The position numbers and the translations under genes are program-made. This document shows positions 6,694 through 15,736 of a stretch of 64,000 bases of DNA, piece by piece. The notes below the pieces were generated by a model. That model searched no databases. It saw only the letters and a program-made list of their open reading frames with translations, and was not told where the DNA came from. The stretch's first letter is position 1; every line of letters begins with the position of its first letter. The stretch covers positions 124,001 to 188,000 of the forward strand of contig CAAGBC010000037.1 of the NCBI GenBank assembly GCA_900767955.1. The letters run 5' to 3'. The DNA is from Spirochaetia bacterium. Lineage in GTDB: Bacteria; Spirochaetota; Spirochaetia; Treponematales; Treponemataceae.

Positions 6694-8814
6694 ATGAACA
6701 CTCTTGAAGTATTAGACGGTTCTCCTAAAAAATTAGGAGCATATCCAACTGAAGAAGGTGTAAACTTTGCTGTTTACAGTAAGACTGCAGAACGCGTTGT
6801 TTTAGATTTGTTTGATACTCCAGATTCTAAACAGCCTACTGTATCTATTGAATTAAACCCTGCTGTGAATAAAACTGGCAGTGTTTGGCATATTTTGGTA
6901 AAAGGTTTAAAAGCTGGTGCTTTGTATTTGTATCGAGTTGATGGACCTTATAATCCTCCTGCAGGGCATAGATTTAATTTTAACAAATTCTTGTTAGACC
7001 CTTATGCAAAAGCATTTACTCCAGGTTCTATTTTTAAATCTTATAATCTTCAACGCGAACGCGGATTGGCAGGAATTGAAAACGGAAAACTTTCTGATTT
7101 GTCCAATTTTCCAAAATGTGTTGTTGTTGATGATAATGAATTTGATTGGCAAGGTGACAAACCATTAAATATTCCTCTTGATAAATCAATTATTTATGAA
7201 ACTCATATAAAAGGTTTTACAGCTTCTGAAACTTCTGCTGTAAAAAATCCTGGAACATATAAAGGTTTTATTCAAAAAATTCCATATTTAAAAGAATTAG
7301 GAATTACTGCTGTAGAATTCCTTCCTACTTTTGAATTTGATGAAAATGAAAACGGAAATATTAATCCAAAAACTGGTGAAAAACTATCTAACTTTTGGGG
7401 ATATAGTACAATTGGTTTCTTCGCACCAAAAACTACATATTCTTCTGATTTAACACCAGGAGGTTCTGTAAGAGAATTTAAGGAACTTGTTCGTGAACTT
7501 CATAAAGCAGGAATTGAAGTTATTCTTGATGTTGTTTACAACCATACAGCAGAAGGTAACGAGCATGGTTATACATTCAGTTTTAGAGGTTTTGAAAATT
7601 CTGCGTATTATTTGTTAGTTCCTCATGAAAAACAGTATTACACTAATTTTTCTGGCTGTGGAAATACAGTAAATGCAAGTCATCCAGTTGCAGCTAATTT
7701 GATTTTAGATAGTTTGCGTTATTGGGTAACAGAAATGCATGTTGATGGATTCCGCTTTGATTTGGCTTCTGCTTTGTGTAGAAATCAGCAAGGTTATATG
7801 CAAGGATTTCCTTATTTGACAAATGCAATTTCAGAAGATCCTATTCTTGCAAATACAAAAATTATTGCAGAACCTTGGGATTGCGGTGGTGGATATCAAG
7901 TTGGTGGTTTCCCAGGTGGTCGTTGGAGCGAATGGAATGATCGTTACAGAAATGATATTCGTCGTTTTGTTCGTGGTGACGAAGGTGTAATCACTGGTGC
8001 TGCAACTCGTTTAGCAGGTAGTTCAGATTTGTATAATCACAGTGATAGACAGCCATCTGCTTCTATTAACTTCATTACTGCTCATGATGGTTTTACATTG
8101 AATGATTTAGTTTGCTACAATGGAAAACATAACGAAGAAAATGGAGAATGTAATCGTGATGGAACTGATGATAATAACAGTTGGAATCATGGTTATGAAG
8201 GAGCAACTTCAAATCCAAAAATAGAAAAGCTTCGTGAAAAGAAAATCAAGAATTTTATTCTTTCATTATTTGTATCACAAGGTGTTCCAATGATGACTGC
8301 GGGTGACGAATTCCGTAGAACTCAAGGTGGAAATAATAATGCTTATTGTCAGGATAATGAAATTTCTTGGATTAATTGGGATTTACTTTCTAAAAATGGT
8401 GATGTTTTCCATTTTACAAAAGAAATGATTAGATTAAGAAAAAATCACCCTGTTTTCAGAAGAAAGAATTTCTTTTCTATTCAAAAACCAGAAATTGAAT
8501 GGTTCGATGCAGAAAGTAAAAGTCCTGATTGGGGAAAAATGAAGCGCTTCTTAGGCTTTAAAATTTCAGGTGCTGGAAGTCGCCATGAAAATGGAACTCC
8601 TGACAATGATTTTTATGTTGCTGCAAATACAGATATTTATGATATTACACTCAATTTACCGTTACCACCTCGTGGAAAAAAATGGTATAGAGTTGTAGAT
8701 ACATCTATTGACGGAAGTGATTGTATTTCATCAGAAGGTAATGAAGAATTACTTCATGAACAAATGAGATATGTTCTTCCTGCAAGTGGATTTTTAATTT
8801 TAATGAGTAAATAA
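6694..8814 (+). CDS. glgX: Glycogen debranching enzyme GlgX / isoamylase-type
   Basis: 706-residue GH13 enzyme that cleaves alpha-1,6 branches of phosphorylase-trimmed glycogen. An N-terminal CBM48-like domain (about 1-130) is followed by the catalytic barrel. Conserved regions: DVVYNHTAEG near 281, GFRFDLA with nucleophile Asp356, IIAEPWD with acid/base Glu393, and TAHDGFTLNDL with Asp465. Length and order match GlgX/TreX. The next gene encodes glycogen phosphorylase, so the pair releases glucose-1-phosphate from stored glycogen. A separate promoter for glgP is likely in the 124-bp gap. Confidence 0.93.
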   Translation: MNTLEVLDGSPKKLGAYPTEEGVNFAVYSKTAERVVLDLFDTPDSKQPTVSIELNPAVNKTGSVWHILVKGLKAGALYLYRVDGPYNPPAGHRFNFNKFLLDPYAKAFTPGSIFKSYNLQRERGLAGIENGKLSDLSNFPKCVVVDDNEFDWQGDKPLNIPLDKSIIYETHIKGFTASETSAVKNPGTYKGFIQKIPYLKELGITAVEFLPTFEFDENENGNINPKTGEKLSNFWGYSTIGFFAPKTTYSSDLTPGGSVREFKELVRELHKAGIEVILDVVYNHTAEGNEHGYTFSFRGFENSAYYLLVPHEKQYYTNFSGCGNTVNASHPVAANLILDSLRYWVTEMHVDGFRFDLASALCRNQQGYMQGFPYLTNAISEDPILANTKIIAEPWDCGGGYQVGGFPGGRWSEWNDRYRNDIRRFVRGDEGVITGAATRLAGSSDLYNHSDRQPSASINFITAHDGFTLNDLVCYNGKHNEENGECNRDGTDDNNSWNHGYEGATSNPKIEKLREKKIKNFILSLFVSQGVPMMTAGDEFRRTQGGNNNAYCQDNEISWINWDLLSKNGDVFHFTKEMIRLRKNHPVFRRKNFFSIQKPEIEWFDAESKSPDWGKMKRFLGFKISGAGSRHENGTPDNDFYVAANTDIYDITLNLPLPPRGKKWYRVVDTSIDGSDCISSEGNEELLHEQMRYVLPASGFLILMSK

Positions 8815-8879
8815 ACTGTTTATTTTTTTTACTTATTATAAGATTTAATTCAAAAAAGTCCAAAATGAATTAAAAACGG

Positions 8880-8908
8880 TTGCAAAATATTCAAATGTTT
8901 TGTATCGT
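8880..8908 (+). promoter_or_regulatory. Candidate promoter of glgP
   Basis: TTGCAA (8880-8885), a 17-bp spacer and TATCGT (8903-8908). The predicted start gives a leader of about 24 nt containing the ribosome-binding site GGAGG at 8927-8931. Confidence 0.45.
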
Positions 8909-8938
8909 ATTCAAAGGAAATACCCTGGAGGTTATAAA

Positions 8939-11392
8939 ATGAAGTTTGACGCCGCACAATTTAAAGAAAATCTTGAAGGTCGTCTTAAGAGACAATATGG
9001 AAAAGATATTTCTCAGGCAAACAAACATGATCTTTTTGACGCAGTGTCTGCATCAGCTCTCGAAGTTATTATGGAGAACTGGATGGCAACTCGTCACGAA
9101 TATGAAAAGAAGCCTACAAAGAAGCTTTATTATTTGTCAGCTGAATTCTTAATGGGTCGTGCTTTAAGTAACAACCTTATTAATGCTGAAATTGCAGATC
9201 AAGTAAAAGAAGTTCTTAAAGGAATGAATATTGATTACGACATGATTGAAGATCAAGAACCAGATGCTGGTCTTGGTAACGGAGGTCTTGGTCGTCTTGC
9301 AGCTTGTTTCCTTGACAGTCTTGCTACTCTTGATTACCCAGGACATGGATACGGTATTCGTTATCGTTACGGTATGTTTGAACAAAGAATTGAAAACGGT
9401 TATCAGGTTGAATATCCAGATAACTGGCTTGCTCACCGTGACCCATGGGAAATTAAACGCAGTGACTTAGCTGTTACAGTTAAATTTGGTGGAAACATTG
9501 CTTACGGTAAAACTCCTGATGGACGCGACCGTTATTATATCGAAAATGCAGAAGAAGTTACTGCAACACCTTATGATATGCCTATCGTAGGTTTCGGAAC
9601 AGGAACTGTAAACACACTTCGTTTATGGTCAGCTTCTTCTCCTAATGGATTTGATTTACAGTTATTCAATAACATGGAATATAACCGTGCTGTTGAACGC
9701 CAAAATAGTGCAGAAAATATTAGTGCTGTTCTTTATCCAAACGATTCTGGTCCAAGTGGAAAAGCTCTTCGTTTGAAACAGCAGTACTTCTTCTCATCTG
9801 CTTCATTACAGGATTTAGTTCGTCATTATGTTGCTGATTACGGTACAGATTTCCGCAAATTTGCAGATTTACATGTTGTTCAGCTTAATGATACACACCC
9901 TGTAGTTGCTATCCCAGAACTTATGCGTATCCTTATGGATGATTACAATGTAGGTTGGGATGAAGCATGGGCAGTAGTAACAAAAACATTTGCTTATACA
10001 AACCATACAATCATGGCAGAAGCTCTTGAAAAATGGCCAATTGATATTTTCCAGGGACTTTTACCACGCGTATATCAGATTGTTGAAGAAATCAACCGTC
10101 GTTTCTTAATCGAATTGCGTCAGGCATATCCAGATGATTATGATAAACACGGTCGTATGTCTATTATCAACAATGGAAAGATTTACATGGCTTGGCTTGC
10201 AATCCATGCTTCTTTCAGTGTAAACGGTGTTGCTGAATTACACACAAAACTTCTTAAAACTGTTGAACTTAAAGATTGGTACGAATTGTATCCTTCAAAA
10301 TTCAACAACAAAACAAACGGTATCACACAGCGCCGTTGGCTTCTTTCTGCTAACCAAGAACTTGCTGAATTCATCACAAAGAGAATCGGACACGGTTGGG
10401 AAAAAGATCTTACAAAACTTAAAGGTCTTGAAAAATTCGCTGATGATGAAAAGAGCTTAAAAGAACTTGTTGAAATTAAGATGCACAACAAACAGCGTCT
10501 TGCTGATTACTTAAAACATTCACAGAATGAATTAATTGATCCAGAAAGCATTTTTGACGTACAAGTTAAACGTCTTCACGAATATAAACGCCAGTTGATG
10601 AATATTCTTCACATTATGTATGTTTATAATCGCTTGCTTGAAGATCCAACATATAATCCACCTGCAAGAACTTTCATCTTTGGTGCTAAAGCTGCTTCTG
10701 GTTATCGCCGTGCAAAACAGATTATTAAACTTATTAATACTGTTGCAGAAAGAATCAACAATGACCGTCGTGTTCGCGGAAAGATTCGTGTTGTATTCGT
10801 AGAAAACTACCGCGTAAGTGTTGCTGAAAAGATTTATCCAGCAGCTGATATTTCAGAACAGATTTCTACAGCAGGTCTTGAAGCTTCTGGTACATCAAAC
10901 ATGAAGTTTATGGTAAACGGTGCTTTAACACTTGGAACTATGGACGGTGCTAACATCGAAATCGTAGAAGAAGCTGGTGCTGAAAATGCAGTTATCTTCG
11001 GTCTTACAGCTGATGAAATTGCAACAATTGAAAAGAATCATTCTTACAATCCACAGGAATATCTTGATAGAAATCCTGCATTGGCAAAAGTTATTAATCA
11101 GCTTGTTGACGGAACTTATGATCCAACACATCAGTTGTTCAGAGAACTTCATGATTCTTTGGTATACGGTATCGAAGGAAATCGTGCAGACGTTTACTAT
11201 GTTCTTGCTGATTTTGATTCATACTGTAAAGCACAAGATAAACTTGATGAATTATATCAGGATAGAATGAACTGGGCTAAGAAGACACTTATCAATATTG
11301 CTAATAGTGGTAAGTTCTCTTCTGACCGTACAATCGAAGATTATGTAAAAGACATCTGGCACTTGAAAAAATTGCCACGCGCTTCTAAATAA
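8939..11392 (+). CDS. glgP: Glycogen/starch alpha-glucan phosphorylase
   Basis: 817-residue GT35 enzyme that phosphorolyses alpha-1,4-glucan to glucose-1-phosphate. The family signature EASGTSNMKFMVNGALTL carries the pyridoxal-phosphate lysine at residue 656. Other conserved blocks are EPDAGLGNGGLGRLAACFLD near 108-127, TNGITQRRWL, and VKRLHEYKRQ. I start at the ATG at 8939, preceded by GGAGG at 8927-8931; the in-frame TTG at 8900 would place that site inside the gene. It ends in a strong terminator. Confidence 0.97.
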   Translation: MKFDAAQFKENLEGRLKRQYGKDISQANKHDLFDAVSASALEVIMENWMATRHEYEKKPTKKLYYLSAEFLMGRALSNNLINAEIADQVKEVLKGMNIDYDMIEDQEPDAGLGNGGLGRLAACFLDSLATLDYPGHGYGIRYRYGMFEQRIENGYQVEYPDNWLAHRDPWEIKRSDLAVTVKFGGNIAYGKTPDGRDRYYIENAEEVTATPYDMPIVGFGTGTVNTLRLWSASSPNGFDLQLFNNMEYNRAVERQNSAENISAVLYPNDSGPSGKALRLKQQYFFSSASLQDLVRHYVADYGTDFRKFADLHVVQLNDTHPVVAIPELMRILMDDYNVGWDEAWAVVTKTFAYTNHTIMAEALEKWPIDIFQGLLPRVYQIVEEINRRFLIELRQAYPDDYDKHGRMSIINNGKIYMAWLAIHASFSVNGVAELHTKLLKTVELKDWYELYPSKFNNKTNGITQRRWLLSANQELAEFITKRIGHGWEKDLTKLKGLEKFADDEKSLKELVEIKMHNKQRLADYLKHSQNELIDPESIFDVQVKRLHEYKRQLMNILHIMYVYNRLLEDPTYNPPARTFIFGAKAASGYRRAKQIIKLINTVAERINNDRRVRGKIRVVFVENYRVSVAEKIYPAADISEQISTAGLEASGTSNMKFMVNGALTLGTMDGANIEIVEEAGAENAVIFGLTADEIATIEKNHSYNPQEYLDRNPALAKVINQLVDGTYDPTHQLFRELHDSLVYGIEGNRADVYYVLADFDSYCKAQDKLDELYQDRMNWAKKTLINIANSGKFSSDRTIEDYVKDIWHLKKLPRASK

Positions 11393-11407
11393 TTTTAGAT
11401 AATTCTG

Positions 11408-11442
11408 AAAAGACTACTCTTTTGAGTAGTCTTTTTTTTTTT
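11408..11442 (+). terminator. Intrinsic terminator of glgP
   Basis: AAAAGACTACTC (11408-11419), TTTT loop, GAGTAGTCTTTT (11424-11435): a perfect 12-bp stem running into a long T-tract. Confidence 0.95.
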
Positions 11443-11483
11443 ATTATGATACATTTTTACTATAATTTTTTTGTGAGGTTTTT

Positions 11484-12257
11484 ATGAAGAAAATATCTTT
11501 GGTTGCACTTTCATTGGTTGCAGCTTTAGCTTTTGTAGGTTGTGCAAAAAAGAATAATGTAGTTATTAATTCTGCAGAAGATTTGCAAGGCTTAAAAATT
11601 GGTTGTCAAGCAGGTACAACTGGTGAACTTTATGTTCAAGAAAATGTAAAAGATGCTAAATTAAAATCATTTAAAACTGGTATTGATGCTGCTCTTGATT
11701 TAAAGAACGGAGCTATTGATGCTATTGTTCTTGACGAACTTCCTGCAAAGGAAATTGTAAAACGCAATAAAGATTTAACAATTGTAGATGCTTCTTTTGC
11801 TGTTGAACAATATGCAATTGCTGTAAAAAAAGGAAATAAAGAACTTCTTGATTCTATCAATAAAACAATTATGACAATTAAAATTGATGGAACTTATGAA
11901 AATTTGATAAATGCATTTATGCCAGTTGATGGAAATATTGTAATTCCTGAAATTGCAAATGTTGATTCAAAAGAAGTTGTAAAAATGGGAACAAATGCTG
12001 CATTCCCTCCATTTGAATATATCAAAGGTTCAGAAGCAGTTGGTTTTGATGTAAGCATGAGTAAATTAATTGCTAAAGATTTGAACAAAAAACTTCAAGT
12101 TGTTGATATGAGTTTTGACGGTCTTATTGCTGCTGTTCAGTCAGGAGCTGTTGATTTTGTTGCTGCTGGTATGACTGCAACTGATGAACGTAGACAAAAT
12201 GTTGATTTTTCAGAACCATATTACGAATCTAATCAAGTTATAATTGTAAGAAAATAA
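11484..12257 (+). CDS. Amino-acid-binding lipoprotein, circularly permuted family-3 SBP
   Basis: 257 residues. A lipoprotein signal ends in FVGC (Cys20). The mature part has all the pieces of a polar-amino-acid-binding protein but in swapped order. Residues 28-143 match the usual C-terminal half: NSAEDLQGLKIGCQAGTTGE, the VDA/VLDELPA block with Asp84, and the AVKKGNKELLDSINKTI helix. Residues 163-257 match the usual N-terminal half: VVKMGTNAAFPPFEY, GFDVSMSKLIAK, DMSFDGLIAAVQSG, AGMTATDERRQNVDFSEPYY. The gene stops exactly where the normal protein crosses to its second lobe. Ligand residues (Arg236 in the TxxR motif, Thr45/46, Asp84) are kept and total length equals one SBP, so a folded, functional permutant is likely. 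GAGG precedes the ATG. The permease and ATPase genes follow. Confidence 0.88.
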   Translation: MKKISLVALSLVAALAFVGCAKKNNVVINSAEDLQGLKIGCQAGTTGELYVQENVKDAKLKSFKTGIDAALDLKNGAIDAIVLDELPAKEIVKRNKDLTIVDASFAVEQYAIAVKKGNKELLDSINKTIMTIKIDGTYENLINAFMPVDGNIVIPEIANVDSKEVVKMGTNAAFPPFEYIKGSEAVGFDVSMSKLIAKDLNKKLQVVDMSFDGLIAAVQSGAVDFVAAGMTATDERRQNVDFSEPYYESNQVIIVRK

Positions 12258-12269
12258 ATTTATTAATAA

Positions 12270-12390
12270 TGGCTGTCTAATTAGTATAGTTTTAGAGTTA
12301 TCTATAACTGGCTCAGAATTTAGAACATACATTTAATATGCATGATAAATAAATTCGATGAAAATACTTTTTAGGCAGTCAATTTTTTTT
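12270..12390 (+). terminator. Structured intergenic hairpin (repeat family member C), attenuator candidate
   Basis: TGGCTGTCTA (12270-12279) and TAGGCAGTCA (12372-12381) form a 10-bp stem with two G-U pairs, followed by ATTTTTTTT. The enclosed 92 nt hold a smaller hairpin AGTTATCTATAACT and a partial CATACATTTAATATGCATG palindrome. It lies between the binding-protein and permease genes, ending 12 nt before the permease ATG. It could lower expression of the membrane parts relative to the binding protein. It matches no riboswitch class I know. Confidence 0.65.
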
Positions 12391-12401
12391 AGGATATTGT
12401 G

Positions 12402-13073
12402 ATGTTTCAGAGTTTTTATGACACAATGATTGCCGAAGATCGTTGGATGCTTATTCCAAAAGGGTTAGGAACAACTTTATTAATTGCTTTTTGTGCCATT
12501 ATTATTGGTTCAATTTTGGGTTGTATTTTTGCTCTTTTTAAAATTTCAAAAAATAAAGTTCTTAATCTAATTGCCAATGTATATGTTACTTTGATTCGTG
12601 GAATTCCAATGGCGACTCAATTGATGATTTTTTATTTCGTTATTTTTTCTCCAATGGGAATGAGTAATGGAGTTGTCGTTGCGATTATTGCTTTTGGTAT
12701 TAATTCAGGGGCATATTGTACTGAGATTTTCAGAGCAGGAATTCAAGGTGTTGATGTTGGACAAATGGAAGCAGGGCGTTCTTTGGGACTTTCTTGGGGT
12801 CAGACTCTTGTAAAAATTATTTTACCACAAGCTGTTAAAACTATTCTTCCTACTTATACAAGTGAATTTATTGTTTTGATAAAAGAAACTTCTGTTGCAA
12901 GTTTTATTGCAGTTGTTGATTTACAAAAAACTTGTGATAATATTCGTAACCAAACTTATAATGCTTGGATTCCGTTGTTAACTTGTGCTGCAATTTATTT
13001 ATGTCTTACTGTTGGATTGACAAAACTATTTTCTCTACTTGAAAAAAGGATGGCAAAAAGTGATAGAAGTTAA
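12402..13073 (+). CDS. Amino-acid ABC transporter permease (HisM/ArtM type)
   Basis: 223-residue inner-membrane subunit of a polar amino-acid importer. Hydrophobic helices start at about residue 25. The EAA coupling loop reads EAGRSLGLSWGQTLVKIILP, contacting the ATPase. The region YVTLIRGIPMATQLMIFYF is typical of the His/Glu/Gln permease family. AGGAT at 12391-12395 supports the ATG at 12402 rather than the GTG three bases earlier. It is the only permease gene in the cluster, so the membrane part is probably a homodimer. The ATPase gene overlaps its end by 14 nt. Confidence 0.93.
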   Translation: MFQSFYDTMIAEDRWMLIPKGLGTTLLIAFCAIIIGSILGCIFALFKISKNKVLNLIANVYVTLIRGIPMATQLMIFYFVIFSPMGMSNGVVVAIIAFGINSGAYCTEIFRAGIQGVDVGQMEAGRSLGLSWGQTLVKIILPQAVKTILPTYTSEFIVLIKETSVASFIAVVDLQKTCDNIRNQTYNAWIPLLTCAAIYLCLTVGLTKLFSLLEKRMAKSDRS

Positions 13074-13782
13074 GGATATATATAAAAAATACGGAAACAA
13101 TGTTGTATTGAATCATATTTCTACAAATATTGAAGCAGGTGAAAAAGTTGTAATTATTGGAACTTCTGGTGCTGGTAAAAGTACATTTTTGCGTTGTTTA
13201 AATTTGTTAGAAACTCCAGATAGTGGTCATATTTTGATTGAAGGGCAAGATATAACAGCTAAAGAAACTAATATAGATTTAATTCGCAGAAAAGTTAGTA
13301 TGGTTTTTCAGCAATTTAATTTATTTCCTCATTTAACTGTTATGGAAAATATTATTCTTGCACCAACCACATTAAAATTGCAAAGCAAAGAAGAAGCTTG
13401 TGAAAATGCGTTGAGATTGCTTAATAGAATTGGACTTGCTGAAAAAGCTGATGCATATCCATCTAATATTTCTGGTGGACAAAAACAACGAATTGCAATT
13501 GTTCGTTCTTTGGCCATGAATCCTGATGCGATTTTATTTGATGAACCAACTTCTGCACTTGACCCAGAAATGGTTGGAGAAGTTTTGTCTTTGATGAAAA
13601 GTCTTGCAGATGCTGGAATGACTATGGTTGTTGTTACTCATGAAATGGGTTTTGCAAGGGAAGTTGCAACTAGAGTGATGTTTATGGATGGTGGTGTTAT
13701 TGCTGAAGAAGGAACTCCTGCTAAGATTTTCCAAAATCCACAAAGTCCTCGTCTTCAGCAATTTCTGAAAGCAGTTTTGTAA
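13060..13782 (+). CDS. Amino-acid ABC transporter ATP-binding protein (GlnQ type)
   Basis: 240-residue ATPase. Walker A GTSGAGKST, Q-loop FQQFNLFPH, signature ISGGQKQR, Walker B ILFDEPTSALDPE and the switch histidine in VVTHEMGFA are all present; this set is typical of GlnQ/HisP. I choose the GTG at 13060, giving the usual N-terminus (V/M)IEVKDIYKKYG, with AAAAGGA 9 nt upstream inside the permease gene. The reading frame also has a TTG at 13039. It overlaps the permease gene, which suggests translational coupling. The stop codon abuts that of the convergent methyltransferase gene. Confidence 0.94.
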   Translation: MIEVKDIYKKYGNNVVLNHISTNIEAGEKVVIIGTSGAGKSTFLRCLNLLETPDSGHILIEGQDITAKETNIDLIRRKVSMVFQQFNLFPHLTVMENIILAPTTLKLQSKEEACENALRLLNRIGLAEKADAYPSNISGGQKQRIAIVRSLAMNPDAILFDEPTSALDPEMVGEVLSLMKSLADAGMTMVVVTHEMGFAREVATRVMFMDGGVIAEEGTPAKIFQNPQSPRLQQFLKAVL

Positions 13783-14637
13783 TTATTTTTTTGCAACAAT
13801 TACCATTGTTCTTGCTTTTTCATTATATGGAGAGAAGTCAAAATCTCCATATATTTCTGCAGATTTGAATCCTACGGCCATTAGCATGCGCTTTAGTTCA
13901 ACTGCAGAATAAAGGCGTTGAACAAATTCGTGTTCAATGCGTTGTCCTTGTTTGTTAATTAATGTCCATTTTGACCTTAAGCCTTCCCAAGCTCCTTCTA
14001 CTGAAAATTGTGTAAGAACTGTCATTCCTGCTCTTTCGAACCATTCGCCTTCTGTAAAATACAAAATAGCTGTTTCGCGGCTTGTACATTCCATAATAAA
14101 GAAGCCATCATCTTTTATTGCATCTGCAATATGTTTTAGGATTTTTAAATCTTCTTCGATGGTGGCACAATATCCGAATGATGTGTACAAATTTACTGCA
14201 CAATCAAATTTTTTTTCTGTTGTGAAAGTTCTTAAGTCGGCATTTATAAGATTAAGTTTTACGCCTTCTGCTTCTGCTGTTTCTGCGGCGGCGTCTAATT
14301 CTGATTGAATTATATCAACACCAGTTACATCTAATCCAAGGGCAGCCAATTCTACGGAAATTCGTCCTGGTCCACAGCCAGCGTCTAAAATTGAACAGCC
14401 TTTTGTTAATCCTGCAATTTTTATTACATTTTCTGCAACATCAGGCGCTTCTGCCCAATGCTGTGAGTCAAACATAATTGGACCAAAGTTTTGCCAAAAG
14501 GATTCTTTTTCAAACCATTGTTTATCTTCTGGCTTAGTTCCTGTCATTGTTTGCGGAATGAAAGACTCGTTTTCTGATTTTTTATTTTCATTTGGAAGAA
14601 TTTTTACTTTTTTAGTTTTTTTCATATTTCCCTCCAT
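13783..14637 (-). CDS. Class I SAM-dependent methyltransferase
   Basis: 284 residues. Motif I SILDAGCGPGRISVELA starts near residue 79, followed by the acidic GLDVTGVDI (motif II) and NADLRTF. The remainder is a Rossmann-type core with an added C-terminal antiparallel part. The first 50 residues are Lys-rich and probably disordered. The substrate cannot be told; small-molecule methyltransferases of the Methyltransf_25/11 group look closest. The internal ATG four codons in (ending at plus position 14625) is preceded by GGAGGG and could be the true start. A TAGACT, 17 bp, TATAAT promoter is possible on the minus strand around 14682-14710. Confidence 0.8.
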   Translation of the reverse strand: MEGNMKKTKKVKILPNENKKSENESFIPQTMTGTKPEDKQWFEKESFWQNFGPIMFDSQHWAEAPDVAENVIKIAGLTKGCSILDAGCGPGRISVELAALGLDVTGVDIIQSELDAAAETAEAEGVKLNLINADLRTFTTEKKFDCAVNLYTSFGYCATIEEDLKILKHIADAIKDDGFFIMECTSRETAILYFTEGEWFERAGMTVLTQFSVEGAWEGLRSKWTLINKQGQRIEHEFVQRLYSAVELKRMLMAVGFKSAEIYGDFDFSPYNEKARTMVIVAKK

Positions 14638-14697
14638 GATATGATTTTGTTCCTTTTGATTTGGAATAAAGCAACGGTAAAATTATACTGGGTGAAC

Positions 14698-14726
14698 TTG
14701 CAAAAGTCTATGTCGTTTTTTATAAT
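14698..14726 (+). promoter_or_regulatory. Promoter of the AEC transporter gene
   Basis: TTGCAA (14698-14703), a 17-bp spacer and TATAAT (14721-14726). The predicted start gives a leader of about 40 nt with the ribosome-binding site GGTG just before the ATG. Confidence 0.65.
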
Positions 14727-14774
14727 AGCCTAAATTTCATATTAATAGTAGTTTTTATATTAGATTGGTGATTT

Positions 14775-15728
14775 ATGTATTTGCTTGTGATTAAACAACT
14801 TGTGATTATGTTGATTATTGCAGTTTCTGGATTTGTTTTATCAAGAATTTTTAAGTTCGGAAAGGATGAACAAAAATTTGTTAGTAAATTTTTGTTGTAT
14901 TTTATAAATCCTTGTTTAATTTTAAGTCATTTTAATTTAGATTTTAATTTTGAAAAGTTAAAAAATCTGGGAATTGTAATTCTTATTTCTAGTGTTGTTC
15001 ACGGTGTAATGCTTTTGCTTGGGCTTTTGTTTTTTAGGTCAAAAACTGTGGAAGGCAAGGCACTTGATTCTATTGATAAAATTGCTATTGCATTTACAAA
15101 TTGTGCTTTTATAGGAATTCCTTTGATTGAAGGAGTTTTGGGAAGTGAAGGCGTATTTTATTTGTTAGGCTATATTGTTGTTTTTAATATTTTTTTGTGG
15201 ACTTTTGGTTATGCAATTATTGATGGAAAAGTTCATATTAAAAAACTTGTGACTAATCCAAATATTATTGCTGTATTCTGTGGAATTATTTTATTTTGTA
15301 TTCCTGTAAAATTGCCTGAAATTATTTATTCTCCGTTGAAGTTAATTGGAGGAATGAATACTGCAACTTCTATGGTTTTGCTTGGAATGTTGTTTGCTAA
15401 TTTTAATATTTCTTCTGACAACTCAATAAAAACATACATTGCAAGAGGAACAAAATTAACTTTGTTTAGACTTGTGGTTTGTGCTGTTGTGAATTTATTA
15501 ATTATTGTTTGTATTTTTAATTTGTTTAATTTTGTTCAAGATATAAAACTAATTTGCTTTGTTGTATTTATTTCATCTTTGTGCCCTGTTGGAATGAGCG
15601 TTTCTAGTTTTACAGTTTTGTTTAATAAAGATGAATCTTATTCTGGATTTTTGGTAATTGAAACGAGCATTTTCAGTATTATTACAATTCCTTGTGCAGT
15701 AGCAATTGCTGAATTATTTATTAAATAA
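14775..15728 (+). CDS. AEC-family transporter (auxin efflux carrier / malate permease type)
   Basis: 317-residue membrane protein with about ten helices in the 5+5 AEC pattern, split by a polar segment around residues 90-103. Typical features are the early YFINPCLILSHF half-helix break, NCAFIGIPLI near residues 111-120, and SLCPVGMSVSSFTVLF near 277-292. Relatives export or import dicarboxylates or auxin-like organic acids; the substrate here is unknown. A good promoter lies upstream. The gene is convergent with uvrC, with 8 bp between stops. Confidence 0.88.
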   Translation: MYLLVIKQLVIMLIIAVSGFVLSRIFKFGKDEQKFVSKFLLYFINPCLILSHFNLDFNFEKLKNLGIVILISSVVHGVMLLLGLLFFRSKTVEGKALDSIDKIAIAFTNCAFIGIPLIEGVLGSEGVFYLLGYIVVFNIFLWTFGYAIIDGKVHIKKLVTNPNIIAVFCGIILFCIPVKLPEIIYSPLKLIGGMNTATSMVLLGMLFANFNISSDNSIKTYIARGTKLTLFRLVVCAVVNLLIIVCIFNLFNFVQDIKLICFVVFISSLCPVGMSVSSFTVLFNKDESYSGFLVIETSIFSIITIPCAVAIAELFIK

Positions 15729-15736
15729 TTTTTTGA

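Noticed and set aside
12258..12398. Relic of the missing SBP half after the permuted binding-protein gene
   Set aside because: I read all three plus frames here; none continues the SBP sequence, and the stretch is a hairpin with T-run, so the protein really ends at 12257.
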